This document shows, piece after piece, positions 15,065 through 23,503 of a stretch of DNA of 43,820 nucleotides (its first letter is position 1; each line of letters opens with the position of its first letter). A program made the position numbers and the translations under genes. Source of the stretch: Rhizobium sp. PDO1-076 (GTDB lineage: Bacteria > Pseudomonadota > Alphaproteobacteria > Rhizobiales > Rhizobiaceae); the NCBI RefSeq assembly GCF_000247475.1, contig NZ_AHZC01000221.1, positions 1-43,820 of the forward strand, given 5' to 3'. Under the pieces are notes generated by a model, which saw only the letters and a list, made by a program, of their open reading frames with translations, had not been told where the DNA came from and made no database searches.

Positions 15065-17401
15065 CAGCGCCTACCCACGGCACGGCCGGTGTTGATATTC
15101 GGCGACGGCGACGACACACTGGTGTTTGTTTCGGTGACCTTGCCCGGACCCTCGACCTTGACGGTGGTTTCGGCATTCACGTTGAGGGTTTGCGGTGCAG
15201 CGCCCTGCGGCGGCATCATGCCCTGGTTGGCGGCTTCGGGATTCGCCGGAGTGCCGCCGCCGCCCATCCAGGCTGGCAGAGACGGCCAGCTGATCAGGCC
15301 ACTCAGATCAATTTTGCCGATGGCATCCAGGATGCGCTGACCAAGTCCGCTGAAGAAGCTGATGATCTCATCGACCACGGCCTTGATTGCATCGACCATT
15401 GCCCGACCGGCACGCTCGCCGGCAGTCCTGAAGGACGCCTCGGCTTCGGCCGAGTAATCGTTCATGGTGAAGATGTCGGACAGGAAGTTGCCGACCATGC
15501 CGGGAATGGCTTTGATGAAACCGACGATCTGGTCTGCCAGACCCTTCACCTTGGCAAGCACTGCTGCGATCTGCGCATCGTCGAAGCCCAGCATCGTCGA
15601 AGCCCAGCATCGTCGCCAGATCCTTGGCGGCATCGAGATGCGCGTTGGCGAATACCGCCCCGATCTCCGCGATGCCGGCAGTCAGCTCGCCGATCGCGCT
15701 ACCGATGACCGAGGCAAAGCCCTGGACGAAGTTCTTGATCGGCTCCCAGTAATTGTAGATCGCAAGGCCGACAGCCGCGATTGCGGCAATCAGTGCCCAG
15801 ATCGGCCATGTCACCGTGGCGACGGCCGAGCCGATCGCCGAGAAGACCCCGACCAGTGTCGAGACACCGGGAACGGCCATGGCCACGCCCCGAAGGCCGA
15901 CAGCCAGGCGCGCAAGCCCGCCGAACCTTGCACCTTCCATTGCCGCCAGTGCGGCCTGCAGCGCGATGGCACTGCGGGCAGCGCCCCAGAAATATCGGCT
16001 GACAGCAAAGGCCGCGCGGCCCGTGCCGATAAAGGGCATGGCGAGCGCCGACATGCCGGCACCAAGGATCGGCAGCACGACACCAAGGGCTCCCAATGCC
16101 GCGACCAGGAGAAGTGCCACCCCGGCAAAGGCGAGCGTCTGGCGCACCATGCCGCCGGTTTCCTTGTCCAGCTCGCGCAACCATTTGATGCCCGCCATAA
16201 GGTGTTCGTTGATCTGCGGCATCCATGTGCCGAAGGCGAGGCCGACTTCGCGGACAGCCTGGGCACCGGTTTCCTTGAAGGTGATCATCTGCCGATTGAG
16301 GCCGGCCATCTGGGTCTCAAAGTCCGCATCGATGACAGCGCCGGTGGCCTTGGCCACATCTTCCTTGATCCGCTTGTACTCATCGAGATTGCCGAGCATC
16401 GGGATGAGGAAGTCCATGACCTGCATATCGCCGAAGATCTCGCCGAGCTTTCCGGCGCCGTAGATCTTTTCGAGCTGCTCGCGCACATAGCCGAGCGCGT
16501 CGGCACCCTCCAGGCCGTTGGCCTTGGCCTTCTTCATCAGCCCATCGATGTCCTTTCCGGACATGCCGGTGAGCTTGGAGATTTTCTGAACGACGGCTTC
16601 GATCGGATTGATGCCCTTCAGCGCCGCATCGCGCATGACGGCCTCGATATCGACGCCGGCATCCTTGAAGTTCTTGATCGTCGCGGGTGCGAGGATCTTG
16701 GCGAGGAAGTTCTTCAGGTTGTTTGCTGCCTCGGCCGGGTCCGACGTTCCCTTGCGTGCGATCTGCAAGGCAGCACCGAGGAAGTTGACCGCCTCGCGGC
16801 CGGTCACGCCGAACTTTGCCATCTGGCTGGTCAGTGTCGGGAAGTACTTCGCCATGTCCTTCAGTTCGAAGGAGCCGAGCTTGCCGGCCGTCACCAGCGC
16901 GCCGAGACTGTCGTCGAGCTGCTCGGCCGGAACGCGCAAGGTCTGCAGCAGGGAGGTCGCGACCGATGTCATGTCGGCGAACTCGGCATTGGCGGCAGTC
17001 GCTGACCGGCCGATATCGCCGATGGACTTGTCGATGAGTTCCTTGCTGACGCCGGACGCGATCATTTCGCCGGCACCCGTGGCGACCGTGTCGGAATATT
17101 GCCCGATCGCCAGCGCCAGATCCTCGTATTCAGTCTTGGCCTGATCTGCGAAATTGAAGGCAGCTTCTCGCGTCAGCTCCATCGTGCCGGCGATATCGAG
17201 CATCTTCTGCTGAAACGCCGCCGCCTGGTCGATGGGGCCGAGGAAGCTGATGCCGGCGACGGCCGCACCAAGAATGCCAATCTTGCGGGAAAAGGAAGCG
17301 ATGCCTTCGAGCGACGAGCGCAGCCGGCGCAGCGGACCCGACAACAGGTCTCGCATGCGCACGATGACATCAAGGTTCATATTGCGAGAGGACATGACCA
17401 C
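15064..17401 (-). pseudogene. Tail tape measure protein (Mu gp42 family), broken by a 16-bp tandem duplication
   Basis: The first ~590 residues read normally: LDVIVRMRDLLSGPLRRL start, phage tail tape-measure core, several hydrophobic stretches (LAFAGVALLLVAALGALGVV; VTWPIWALIAAIAAVGLAI). After LATMLGFDDA the frame turns into nonsense. The true C-terminus continues in another frame from LGFDDAQIAAVLAKVKGL to GRAVGRR at 15064. The cause is visible: a 16-bp unit is present twice in a row at 15575-15606. With one copy the gene is an uninterrupted 773-aa protein ending in the overlap with N. GTG at 17401 or ATG at 17395 can start it. The protein sets tail length, so loss should block virion assembly. 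Confidence 0.88.
15575..15615. repeat. 16-bp tandem duplication in the tape measure gene
   Basis: The unit gcatcgtcgaagccca occurs at 15575-15590 and 15591-15606, followed by nine further matching bases. Deleting one unit restores the tape-measure frame exactly. The nine-base match at each unit start (gcatcgtcg) would allow slipped-strand gain or loss. Confidence 0.95.
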
Positions 17402-17423
17402 TTCCCGATTGGAGGTGGCCGAC

Positions 17424-17469
17424 GCTATCGCGCGCGCGCAAACGTGATCATGCCCGCCGAAGCGGGCAT
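17424..17469 (-). promoter_or_regulatory. Repeated dyad element, copy C, before the tape measure gene (candidate late promoter)
   Basis: On the minus strand: GCCCGC-TTCG-GCGGGC (6-bp perfect stem with TTCG loop, 17452-17467), then ATGATCA, and GATAGC exactly 22 bases after the dyad. It lies between the chaperone frameshift extension stop (17473) and the tape-measure start. There is no T run, so it is not a standard terminator. An alternative role is an RNA hairpin for processing. Confidence 0.5.
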
Positions 17470-17472
17470 GCC

Positions 17473-17643
17473 TCAGTTTTGTTTCTGAAGGTCAGCAACC
17501 TGTTTTCGCCAAGCCATCACGCAGTTCCACCAGAACAAGGCGCGGGAGGGTTCAAAGTCCTCCAGCTCGGCGGCGGTAAAGCCCGTGCCATCGGCAAGGG
17601 CACCGAAGATTATCGGCCAGTTTTCCGGCCACTGTTCAAAAAA
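17473..17643 (-). CDS. Frameshift extension of the tail assembly chaperone (gp41/gp42'-type)
   Basis: In the -1 frame a 54-residue segment (from EQWPENWPIIFGALADGTGF to RKQVADLQKQN, stop at 17473) follows the slippery heptamer T TTT TTG (minus strand, plus positions 17637-17643). The zero-frame boundaries CAT TTT TTG fit an X XXY YYZ slip site. It has no own start codon. The predicted fusion is 147 zero-frame residues plus 54, giving 201 aa. Many long-tailed phages make such a longer chaperone by recoding at this spot, just before the tape measure gene. Confidence 0.8.
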   Translation of the reverse strand, partial: FFEQWPENWPIIFGALADGTGFTAAELEDFEPSRALFWWNCVMAWRKQVADLQKQN

Positions 17644-18077
17644 TGGTTGATGATCTTGCCCCCATCAACGATGTCGGCCGCATCGAGCTTGTCGAAGATG
17701 GCGTTCATCATGGCTTGCATGATGCGGGTCGAGCGGCCGAAGGTGACCACGGTATCCTTTTCCTTGCCCGCATTCGCGATCGCCTGGATGTCCGCGCCCT
17801 TCAGCCGGTGGAAGGTCAGGCTGTCGTAGACGCGATCACGGACCTTGCCATCCTTCTTGGTGGTAATGGTCACGGTTTCCAGGAGAGGCAGGGTAACGCT
17901 GCCGTCGTCATTGACCTTCGCGCGCTTGGGCAGCTTGTCCATTTCGTCGCCGCCGTCTTCGTCGATGACAACGGTGTCGCTATTGCCGCCTTCGTCCACG
18001 ATGGTCGTACTCTGGTTTTCCACCACAACCGTTTCCAGATCTTCATCCAGATCGATGTTCATGTTCTTGACCACCAT
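17610..18077 (-). CDS. Tail assembly chaperone (Mu gp41 family)
   Basis: The 155-aa protein lies between the tube and tape measure genes. It has a variable acidic N-terminus, then VTLPLLETVTITTKKDGKVRDRVYDSLTFHRLKGADIQAIANAGKE and VTFGRSTRIMQAMMNAIFDKLDAADIVDGG, the usual chaperone layout for gp41-like (phage_TAC) proteins. An internal ATG (MDKLPKRAKV) could be the native start, since the first 45 residues are low-complexity. Near the 3' end the ribosome can slip -1 to make a longer form. Confidence 0.82.
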   Translation of the reverse strand: MVVKNMNIDLDEDLETVVVENQSTTIVDEGGNSDTVVIDEDGGDEMDKLPKRAKVNDDGSVTLPLLETVTITTKKDGKVRDRVYDSLTFHRLKGADIQAIANAGKEKDTVVTFGRSTRIMQAMMNAIFDKLDAADIVDGGKIINHFLNSGRKTGR

Positions 18078-18442
18078 TACGCTACAATCTCCTCGCCAGC
18101 GCTGGCCGACCAGGTCAGCTCAATCTTGCCGCCTTCGCCGCCGGTGATCGTCGGAACGTCACCGGAGAGAAAGGCGTCGTAGTGGACGAAGGTCTGGCCG
18201 GTATCGCAGACCACCTGCAATTCGCCTTCGCCGGTGTCCCAAGTGTTGCCCCAGCGCTGACCGCGTTCGAGATTGATGACCGCCTTGGCCTCGGCTCCCT
18301 GGAATTCCTCCGCCCGTCCGACCTTGCGGCCGAAGGTGACGGGGTTGTTTTTCATGCCGCCAGGGCGGTACGACGCGCCTTTCTCGACGGAGAGCGTGCG
18401 CCCCCGCCAGACGATATCAACGATGCCCAGTACCTGTGTCAT
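18077..18442 (-). CDS. Tail tube protein (Mu gpM / gp40 family)
   Basis: The 121-aa protein follows the sheath gene and matches the Mu-like tube family: GIVDIVWRGRTLSVEKGASYRPGGMKNNPVTFGRKVGRAEEFQGAEAKAVI, then GELQVVCDTGQTFVHYDAFLSGDV. It polymerises into the inner tube of the contractile tail. It overlaps the chaperone start by one base. Confidence 0.88.
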   Translation of the reverse strand: MTQVLGIVDIVWRGRTLSVEKGASYRPGGMKNNPVTFGRKVGRAEEFQGAEAKAVINLERGQRWGNTWDTGEGELQVVCDTGQTFVHYDAFLSGDVPTITGGEGGKIELTWSASAGEEIVA

Positions 18443-18466
18443 CGGTTGTTCCTTTCGAGTGAGGGG

Positions 18467-19954
18467 TTAGACCTGGAATTCCAGCGCCTGGGCAAAGACC
18501 ATCAGATTGCCGACGATCTGCACCTGCGGGCGGCCTTCCAGACGATTGCGATCATCCGTCGATCGGGCGAAGGAGCTTTCCTTGACCGTGCGGGTGACAT
18601 CCTCGATCCAGACCTTCTCGCCATAGAGCTTGCAGCGGCCGGCCCATGAGGCGTGCATGCGTTTCGGCGAGACGACAGCTGTGCCGGGATCCGCATCATT
18701 GTCGAAGCGGGAGACAAAGGCAGCGTCACTGTCGTCATCTATGAGCTTCGAACGCGGATACATCAGGCTCACATAGGTGGACCAGTCGTAGCGGATACGG
18801 CTCATGGTCGCCGGCACCATGATGTCCAGCCAGGCGCGATCGGCGGTGCCGAGGCTGGTTGTCTTGTAGGTGGTGATCATACGGCTGATCGAGACCGAAC
18901 CGTCCGACAGGCAATTGAACGTCGTGATGCCGGTGCGAAGCAGGAGATCGTTTTCGCTGTCGATGAACTGGTCGACCGGATCGGGCGCTTCGACGCCGGG
19001 AAGAACCAGCGAGCGAAGCTGGCGCGCCGGGTCATTGTTAAGGTGGAAGACCGCGATGCCCATCATCGAGGCTGCAATAGCCCAGGACGAGGTCGCGCTC
19101 TTCTTGAGACCACCGCAGGTGAGGAAAGCATTGTTGGTCAGAGCGCCGAATGTGCCCAGCTCGCCGAACGTGCCGCGCTTGCAGACGAAGGCATGGCAAT
19201 CGAGCTTCGAGGTTGCAAGGTAGCGAACGCGAAGCCACTCCGCCGCAGCCGCCATGTTGGTGGCGTCGTTCCAGGGGAAGGTCAGCTTGGTGATCCAGGT
19301 GTTGGCGACCACGTCCAGTGCCGCCTGGAGGAGCGGATTGCCGGAGCCGCCAGACATGGCAACAACCGTGATCGTCAGGCCGGCCGGGATGGGCTCGTTC
19401 TTCGTATCGACGCGCAGGTCGATTTCGTTGCCGACCTCGCCACCGTGACGCGAGGTGACGGTCACGACGCCGGCGACAGCAGCAGCCGTGGCGACCATGT
19501 CGAGATCAGCCGTGATTGCAGCCACCAGTTTGGCGGCAAGCGTTGTCGGCGTGTCGGTCGTCAAAGCCGTGATCCGCACCTGACGGCCGCCGATCTTGAA
19601 GCGGATGGTGCTCGCTGCCGCAACCGCACCGACGAACGTGAATGTGCCGGTGGCCTTCACGGCACCGCCGGCGTCGGGCAGAGCCATGACATAAAGCGGC
19701 GTGTATCGGTTGGCCTTCTTGAAGGCGGCGACCTGTTCGGCACCGATCGAACCCCGACCGAAATAGCCGATGCCTTCTTCGGCACGGGTGATCTGCACCA
19801 TCTGGCCGGCAGCGAGTATGCCGGCGGCGAGCTTCTGGCCAACGATCAGCGCCTTGTCCGGATAGGCAAAGATGCCGGCGGTGCGATAGTTCGCCCGGAT
19901 CTCGACCAGGACGGCCGGTTCGAGGCGATCGACGGGGATTTCGTTGAAATCCAT
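18467..19954 (-). CDS. Contractile tail sheath protein (Mu gpL family)
   Basis: The 495-aa protein has the Mu-like sheath pattern: MDFNEIPVDRLEPAVLVEIRANYRT start, QKLAAGILAAGQMVQITRAEEG, ALPDAGGAVKATGTFTFVG, and a C-terminal half with LYGEKVWIEDVTRTVKESSFARSTDDRNRLEGRPQVQIVGNLMVFAQALEF. The length matches Mu gpL (about 495 aa). It forms the outer contractile layer around the tube. It starts at the overlap with the DUF2635 gene and precedes the tube gene, as in Mu. Confidence 0.93.
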   Translation of the reverse strand: MDFNEIPVDRLEPAVLVEIRANYRTAGIFAYPDKALIVGQKLAAGILAAGQMVQITRAEEGIGYFGRGSIGAEQVAAFKKANRYTPLYVMALPDAGGAVKATGTFTFVGAVAAASTIRFKIGGRQVRITALTTDTPTTLAAKLVAAITADLDMVATAAAVAGVVTVTSRHGGEVGNEIDLRVDTKNEPIPAGLTITVVAMSGGSGNPLLQAALDVVANTWITKLTFPWNDATNMAAAAEWLRVRYLATSKLDCHAFVCKRGTFGELGTFGALTNNAFLTCGGLKKSATSSWAIAASMMGIAVFHLNNDPARQLRSLVLPGVEAPDPVDQFIDSENDLLLRTGITTFNCLSDGSVSISRMITTYKTTSLGTADRAWLDIMVPATMSRIRYDWSTYVSLMYPRSKLIDDDSDAAFVSRFDNDADPGTAVVSPKRMHASWAGRCKLYGEKVWIEDVTRTVKESSFARSTDDRNRLEGRPQVQIVGNLMVFAQALEFQV

Positions 19955-20130
19955 TACTTCTCTCCTTCAGTCTTCTTCGGTGCTGAGACCGCGATGAGGT
20001 CGCCATCGGCCATGCGCCGGCGGGTATAGTGGGTTTCCGGGTCTTCCATTCCTTCGGTCGGCCACGGCGTACCGTCTTCCTGGGGAACCTTTCGACCCTC
20101 GGCCGGAGCCAGATATGCCTTCTTCGCCAT
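19954..20130 (-). CDS. DUF2635 small phage protein (Mu gp38 family)
   Basis: The 58-aa product starts at the ATG at 20130 (MAKKAYLAPAEGRKVPQEDGTP). The pattern RKVPQEDGTPWPTEG...THYTRRRMADGDLI is typical of DUF2635, which lies directly before the sheath gene in Mu-like phages. Function is unknown. A longer frame upstream (to 20199) would overlap the gp37-like gene and has no family support. Confidence 0.85.
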   Translation of the reverse strand: MAKKAYLAPAEGRKVPQEDGTPWPTEGMEDPETHYTRRRMADGDLIAVSAPKKTEGEK

Positions 20131-20132
20131 AA

Positions 20133-20717
20133 TCACTCCTGTGGTGGCTGGATGCTGTCGTTGATGTCGCCGGGTCCTGCCGAGCCGTTCACCGACCACG
20201 TGATGTCGAGGGCTTCAAAAAGCTCCTGGGACGTGATCGAGAAATCGGCCGGGGAGGTGACAAAGCTGAAGGTGAAATCGATCTGCGAGATCGCGATATC
20301 GTCGTCGGCATAGCCCTCGGCGATCAGGCTGGAGACCTGTGTCACGGTCGTGGTGCCGACGCCCTGGAAACTCGCACCATGGAGAATGGCCATGCCGACA
20401 TCGGTCATGGCATCCATTCCGATGTCCTGCTTGTCGCCTTTGAAGCGGGCTTCAAGGCCACTTGAGACGCGGTTGATGAGGATCAGACGCCACTGCATGT
20501 CACCCTTGAGCTGGCGACCACTGCTGTCGTCTGGCTTCATCCCCGCCCAGGCGAGACCGAGGAAAGGTGTCATTCGCACGACGCGCCTGAACTCACCTAC
20601 GCTGAGATTTTGCGGCACGCGGTCGATCGTGAACGGGTGTTCCGGGAAAACCATTCTAAGCCGCCCCCTGATCAGCGGCTCCTGGCGACGGATGGGTGCG
20701 AGTTCGAAACTGGTCAT
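20133..20717 (-). CDS. Phage protein Gp37 family (DUF1834)
   Basis: The 194-aa protein occupies the Mu gp37 position between DUF1320 and DUF2635. It is a mixed alpha/beta protein with QWRLILINRVSSGLE and a C-terminal DFTFSFVTSPADFSITSQELFEALDITW. The family is thought to be a tail completion or head-tail joining component. Its start overlaps the DUF1320 stop by one base. Confidence 0.75.
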   Translation of the reverse strand: MTSFELAPIRRQEPLIRGRLRMVFPEHPFTIDRVPQNLSVGEFRRVVRMTPFLGLAWAGMKPDDSSGRQLKGDMQWRLILINRVSSGLEARFKGDKQDIGMDAMTDVGMAILHGASFQGVGTTTVTQVSSLIAEGYADDDIAISQIDFTFSFVTSPADFSITSQELFEALDITWSVNGSAGPGDINDSIQPPQE

Positions 20718-21154
20718 CAGGAAAACCGCAAATTGTCGGAGGTCATCATGCGACCGCGATCGGAGATGCGCGGGCCGGAGCCGACCTGGTCGCGGCCGGT
20801 CACCTGGGCGGTCGGAACATCGAGGTTGACCAGCTCCTTCGAAATGCTCTCAAGCCACTTGATGACATCGGCGCGGCCCTTGGCCATCTCCTCGGACGGT
20901 GAGGCGCGCTCGGTATCGGAAAGGTCATAGCGGGCGATGATGCAGGTGGCCCGCACGATCTCAGCCGGAGGAGCCACGATCGGGACCAGATAGCGCCCGC
21001 GAATATAGCCGTCGATCAAGGCAGTCGCGTCGGTGAGCGCGGTGTTGACCTTGGTTTCGTCAACCGTCTCGGCCGTGCGGTCTTCCGGCCGGGACAGCCG
21101 GATGATCTGGGTCTCGCCGAAGCGGGCGATCATGTCGGAAACGGTTGCGTACAT
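20717..21154 (-). CDS. DUF1320 head-tail protein (Mu gp36 family)
   Basis: The 145-aa protein shows the clear DUF1320 pattern: MYATVSDMIARFGETQIIRLS start, ALTDATALIDGYIRGRYLVPIVAPPAEIVRATCIIARYDL in the middle and a GSGPRISDRG tail. In Mu this is gp36, probably a head-tail connector like gp6/gp15 family proteins. It is preceded by the small secreted protein gene, an insertion relative to Mu order. Confidence 0.9.
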   Translation of the reverse strand: MYATVSDMIARFGETQIIRLSRPEDRTAETVDETKVNTALTDATALIDGYIRGRYLVPIVAPPAEIVRATCIIARYDLSDTERASPSEEMAKGRADVIKWLESISKELVNLDVPTAQVTGRDQVGSGPRISDRGRMMTSDNLRFS

Positions 21155-21230
21155 CGAAAGGATCTCTGTGGTTGGGTTGTGAGGCTGGCCGCAAAGCCAG
21201 CCTCGAAGTCAGGCAGTTCGGACAGTGCGG

Positions 21231-21557
21231 CTAGCAACGCCGTCGCAAATCGATGAGAGAAAGGCCGTTGGTGGCATAGCTCTCGGCATATTCCGGCTTC
21301 AGCGGTGCGAAGCCGGCAAAGGCAATGACCGGCTTCGGAGCATCGAGCTTCGGCAGGATGGCCACATGGTCGCGCATGACAAACGCATCCAGGGAGGCGA
21401 AGTCGAGGTGGGTCAGGTGGTAGTGGTAGGCGTTGGCGGCCCGGCACTCGACATCGAGCGGAATGGTTTCCGCAGATGCCGGGGCGGAGATCAGGATCGC
21501 GCAGGCAAGTGCCGCAAGCGTGCCCAGGATACTTCGAAGGCCATAAAACTCACGCAT
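21231..21557 (-). CDS. Small secreted protein (cargo within head-tail operon)
   Basis: The 108-aa product has a clear signal peptide (basic MREFYGLR, hydrophobic LGTLAALACAILISA, cleavage likely after APASA at residue 29). The ~79-aa mature protein has two Cys (C38 and the last residue) that could form a disulfide. A strong Shine-Dalgarno (AAAGGA) lies 5 nt before the ATG. I do not recognise the family. It reads with the late genes but its position between gp35 and gp36 homologues has no Mu counterpart. It would act in the periplasm or outside, perhaps in lysis or superinfection control; that is inference. Confidence 0.7.
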   Translation of the reverse strand: MREFYGLRSILGTLAALACAILISAPASAETIPLDVECRAANAYHYHLTHLDFASLDAFVMRDHVAILPKLDAPKPVIAFAGFAPLKPEYAESYATNGLSLIDLRRRC

Positions 21558-21610
21558 GTCAGTCCTTTCAGGCTTGGTTGAAGAAGGTAGTCTCTCCGCT
21601 GGAACTCTCA

Positions 21611-21640
21611 GGCGGGACCGGCCAAATCACCGGTCCCGCC
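21611..21640 (-). promoter_or_regulatory. Stem-loop between the gp35-like and secreted-protein genes
   Basis: A perfect 11-bp GC-rich inverted repeat (GGCGGGACCGG / CCGGTCCCGCC) with an 8-nt loop lies in the 104-bp gap. No T run follows on the minus strand, so it is more likely an attenuator or RNA processing/stability hairpin than a full terminator. Confidence 0.6.
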
Positions 21641-21661
21641 CAGCGGCCTTGCTCTCGGGGG

Positions 21662-22069
21662 TTATTTCTTGGTGGCGGCTTTCTTGTCCGCCTCGGCCGA
21701 TGCGAGCTTCGCTGTCAGCTCGGCGATATCTGCCTTCAGAGCATCGACTTCGACCGAATGGTCTATCCGAATCTTCTCGATGCGCTCCCGTGCCTTTTCA
21801 GCGACGGCAGTATCGAAAGTGACCTGAAGAGCGTCCTGCAGCGTGGCGAGCTGCTCGGACACCTTGGCTGCAACGGCGCTGTCGAAATCGTCGCCCGAAA
21901 GCTGAACGCCACCCGCGCCGACCGGCTGGACGATGAAGCTCGGATCGTCTTTGAAGGCCTGAAGCTGGGTTTCGGTCCAGTGACCCTCCTCATAGATGGC
22001 CGAGGCTGTGTGAACGATGCCCTGGCGGCGCATGCCAGGAGAAGTGCAGATGATCTGGATTTGCGACAT
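21662..22069 (-). CDS. Mu gp35 / HI1506-like protein
   Basis: The 135-aa protein follows the major head gene. Its N-terminus (IQIICTSPGMRRQGIVHTASAIYEEGHWTETQLQAFKDDPSFIVQ) matches the Mu-like gp35/HI1506 domain. The C-terminal half is a predicted coiled coil (EKARERIEKIRIDHSVEVDALKADIAELTAKLASAEADKK). Function is not established; the position suggests a head accessory role. Confidence 0.82.
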   Translation of the reverse strand: MSQIQIICTSPGMRRQGIVHTASAIYEEGHWTETQLQAFKDDPSFIVQPVGAGGVQLSGDDFDSAVAAKVSEQLATLQDALQVTFDTAVAEKARERIEKIRIDHSVEVDALKADIAELTAKLASAEADKKAATKK

Positions 22070-22133
22070 TTCGGGTTCTCTCTTTGTGTTTCAGACTGCG
22101 GGCTTTGAGAAAGCGGCGGCAGCGCCGTTTTCC

Positions 22134-22174
22134 GAAAACCCGTCGCCGGCTGGGAGGAGGAGCGCCGGCGACGG
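22134..22174 (-). terminator. Hairpin after the major head gene (weak terminator or attenuator)
   Basis: On the minus strand a perfect 11-bp stem CCGTCGCCGGC / GCCGGCGACGG with a 13-nt loop is followed by GTTTTC. It lies in the 140-bp gap between the head gene stop and the gp35-like start. It could trim or partly terminate the message and so raise head protein output over downstream genes. Confidence 0.6.
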
Positions 22175-22209
22175 CTTCCGGCGGGGCAGAGTGCCCGCCG
22201 CTCCGGAGA

Positions 22210-23103
22210 TCACGCGAGGTGCGGAATGACTTCCACTGTCGCGGTCTTGGCCCAGACGTTGGTCTCACCGCCATTGATCAAGGCCGCTTCGACGACCTTG
22301 CGAGCCTGCGTTTCGAGCGTCGGAGGAACGAGCAGCTTGGTCGGGCGGATCGCTTTGATCTGACCGTCGCGCTGGCGAATGGTCTGCATCGCGGTACGGG
22401 CCGTCACATAGTTCGCCTCGGTCAGTTCCAGCTTCGACTTGTAGGCAAGCTGCCAAAGGCCAAAGCCAGAATTGCCGCGTGTGTCCGCACCCCAGGTGTA
22501 CTCGTTGCGCCAGAAGACGTTCGGATCCGTTTCGGCAAACATCTGCGTGAGCTTGATCGGTTTGCGGCTCTGCCAGATCATGGGCTTGATCACCTGGGTG
22601 TCATCGACCAGGTACCAAGCCGGCTGCGCGCCAGCCGAGTAGTTCGAGACGGAAATCTGCCCGCCCTGCTCATTGTAGCCGGGGTGATCGGTGTCGAAGT
22701 AATACTGACCGTCGTAGCACTTCGAGATCTCGCCCTTCTTGAACAGAGGCCAGACAAGGCTATCCGGGAAGGATGCACCGTCCTGGCCAAACTGCGCTGC
22801 TAGGTTCGAGAAAATCCCGATCTGATCGTCTTCGATCTTCTTGCGCGGAATCGTGATTGTCTTTTCAAAGTCGCGGTTCTTGATCGTGTAGAGGTCTGCA
22901 CCAATGTCGTGCGCAACACGGTCGCCGAACCACTCGCGGAAGCCCGGCAGGTCATCCAGGCGTGGATATTCGTTGGCAGCCGTGGTGGACTGCACCGTCA
23001 TGGCCACGCATTTATAGAAGGCAGGCGTTGCAGCCATCGACTGGTTGAAGATCGTTGAGAGCGAGGTGTAGATGCCTCGCAGGTTCGTCAGGTTGATATC
23101 CAT
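22210..23103 (-). CDS. Major head (capsid) protein, Mu gpT family
   Basis: The 297-aa protein matches Mu gpT in length and pattern: INLTNLRGIYTSLSTIFNQSM start, PRLDDLPGFREWFGDRV, NRDFEKTITIPRKKIEDDQIGIFSNLA, YYFDTDHPGYNEQGG, then IRPTKLLVPPTLETQARKVVEAALINGGETN. It forms the icosahedral shell with an HK97-type fold. It follows the decoration gene, is spaced from it by only nine bases, and is followed by a hairpin. Confidence 0.95.
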   Translation of the reverse strand: MDINLTNLRGIYTSLSTIFNQSMAATPAFYKCVAMTVQSTTAANEYPRLDDLPGFREWFGDRVAHDIGADLYTIKNRDFEKTITIPRKKIEDDQIGIFSNLAAQFGQDGASFPDSLVWPLFKKGEISKCYDGQYYFDTDHPGYNEQGGQISVSNYSAGAQPAWYLVDDTQVIKPMIWQSRKPIKLTQMFAETDPNVFWRNEYTWGADTRGNSGFGLWQLAYKSKLELTEANYVTARTAMQTIRQRDGQIKAIRPTKLLVPPTLETQARKVVEAALINGGETNVWAKTATVEVIPHLA

Positions 23104-23112
23104 TTTGGCCCC

Positions 23113-23502
23113 TTAGCGCGTCTTGAGCCAGACGCCATCGGCGTCAATGGCGTCGATGGTGCCGGCGACAAGCAAAGCGCCTGCCGTCAGCGTGAAGGTG
23201 TCATCGGCCGACGCATAGACCGTCTTGCCGATGTCGGCGGGTACGGCGCCAGCGAGCGGGATGAGGGTGACGCCCTTCTTGGCGTTGATCATCTGGTCGC
23301 CCGTTGCTCCATCACGGTTGTCGATCGCCTCTTCAGCAAAGCCAACGAGCGCAACCGCGCTGACGTGACCGGCCGGGACAGCGGCCATCGCTGCCGTGAC
23401 ACCGATCATGGTGCCGCCGAAAATGCGGACGCCGGTGAGAACGGGGTAGCCATAGGCATCACCTGGACGCCACTTGCGACGAATGTCTGTGGTAGCCACC
23501 AT
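23113..23502 (-). CDS. Head decoration-like protein (DUF2190-type)
   Basis: The 129-aa product (ATG at 23502, MVATTDIRRKWRPGDAYGYPVLTG) is small, beta-rich and Ala/Gly-rich. It sits between protease/scaffold and the major head protein, as decoration or stabilising proteins do in Mu-like phages. The repeated VTLIPLAGAVPADIGKTVYASADDTFTLT style fits DUF2190. The frame continues 20 codons upstream into the protease gene, but the ATG two bases from its stop is preferred. Confidence 0.72.
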   Translation of the reverse strand: MVATTDIRRKWRPGDAYGYPVLTGVRIFGGTMIGVTAAMAAVPAGHVSAVALVGFAEEAIDNRDGATGDQMINAKKGVTLIPLAGAVPADIGKTVYASADDTFTLTAGALLVAGTIDAIDADGVWLKTR

Positions 23503-23503
23503 G

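Noticed and set aside
15464..17005. A 513-aa plus-strand frame
   Set aside because: Antisense to the tape measure gene, whose family and operon position are clear.
17452..17467. GCCCGC-TTCG-GCGGGC as a plain rho-independent terminator
   Set aside because: No T run follows on either strand, and related dyads recur at the same place in front of other late clusters, so a regulatory role is favoured.
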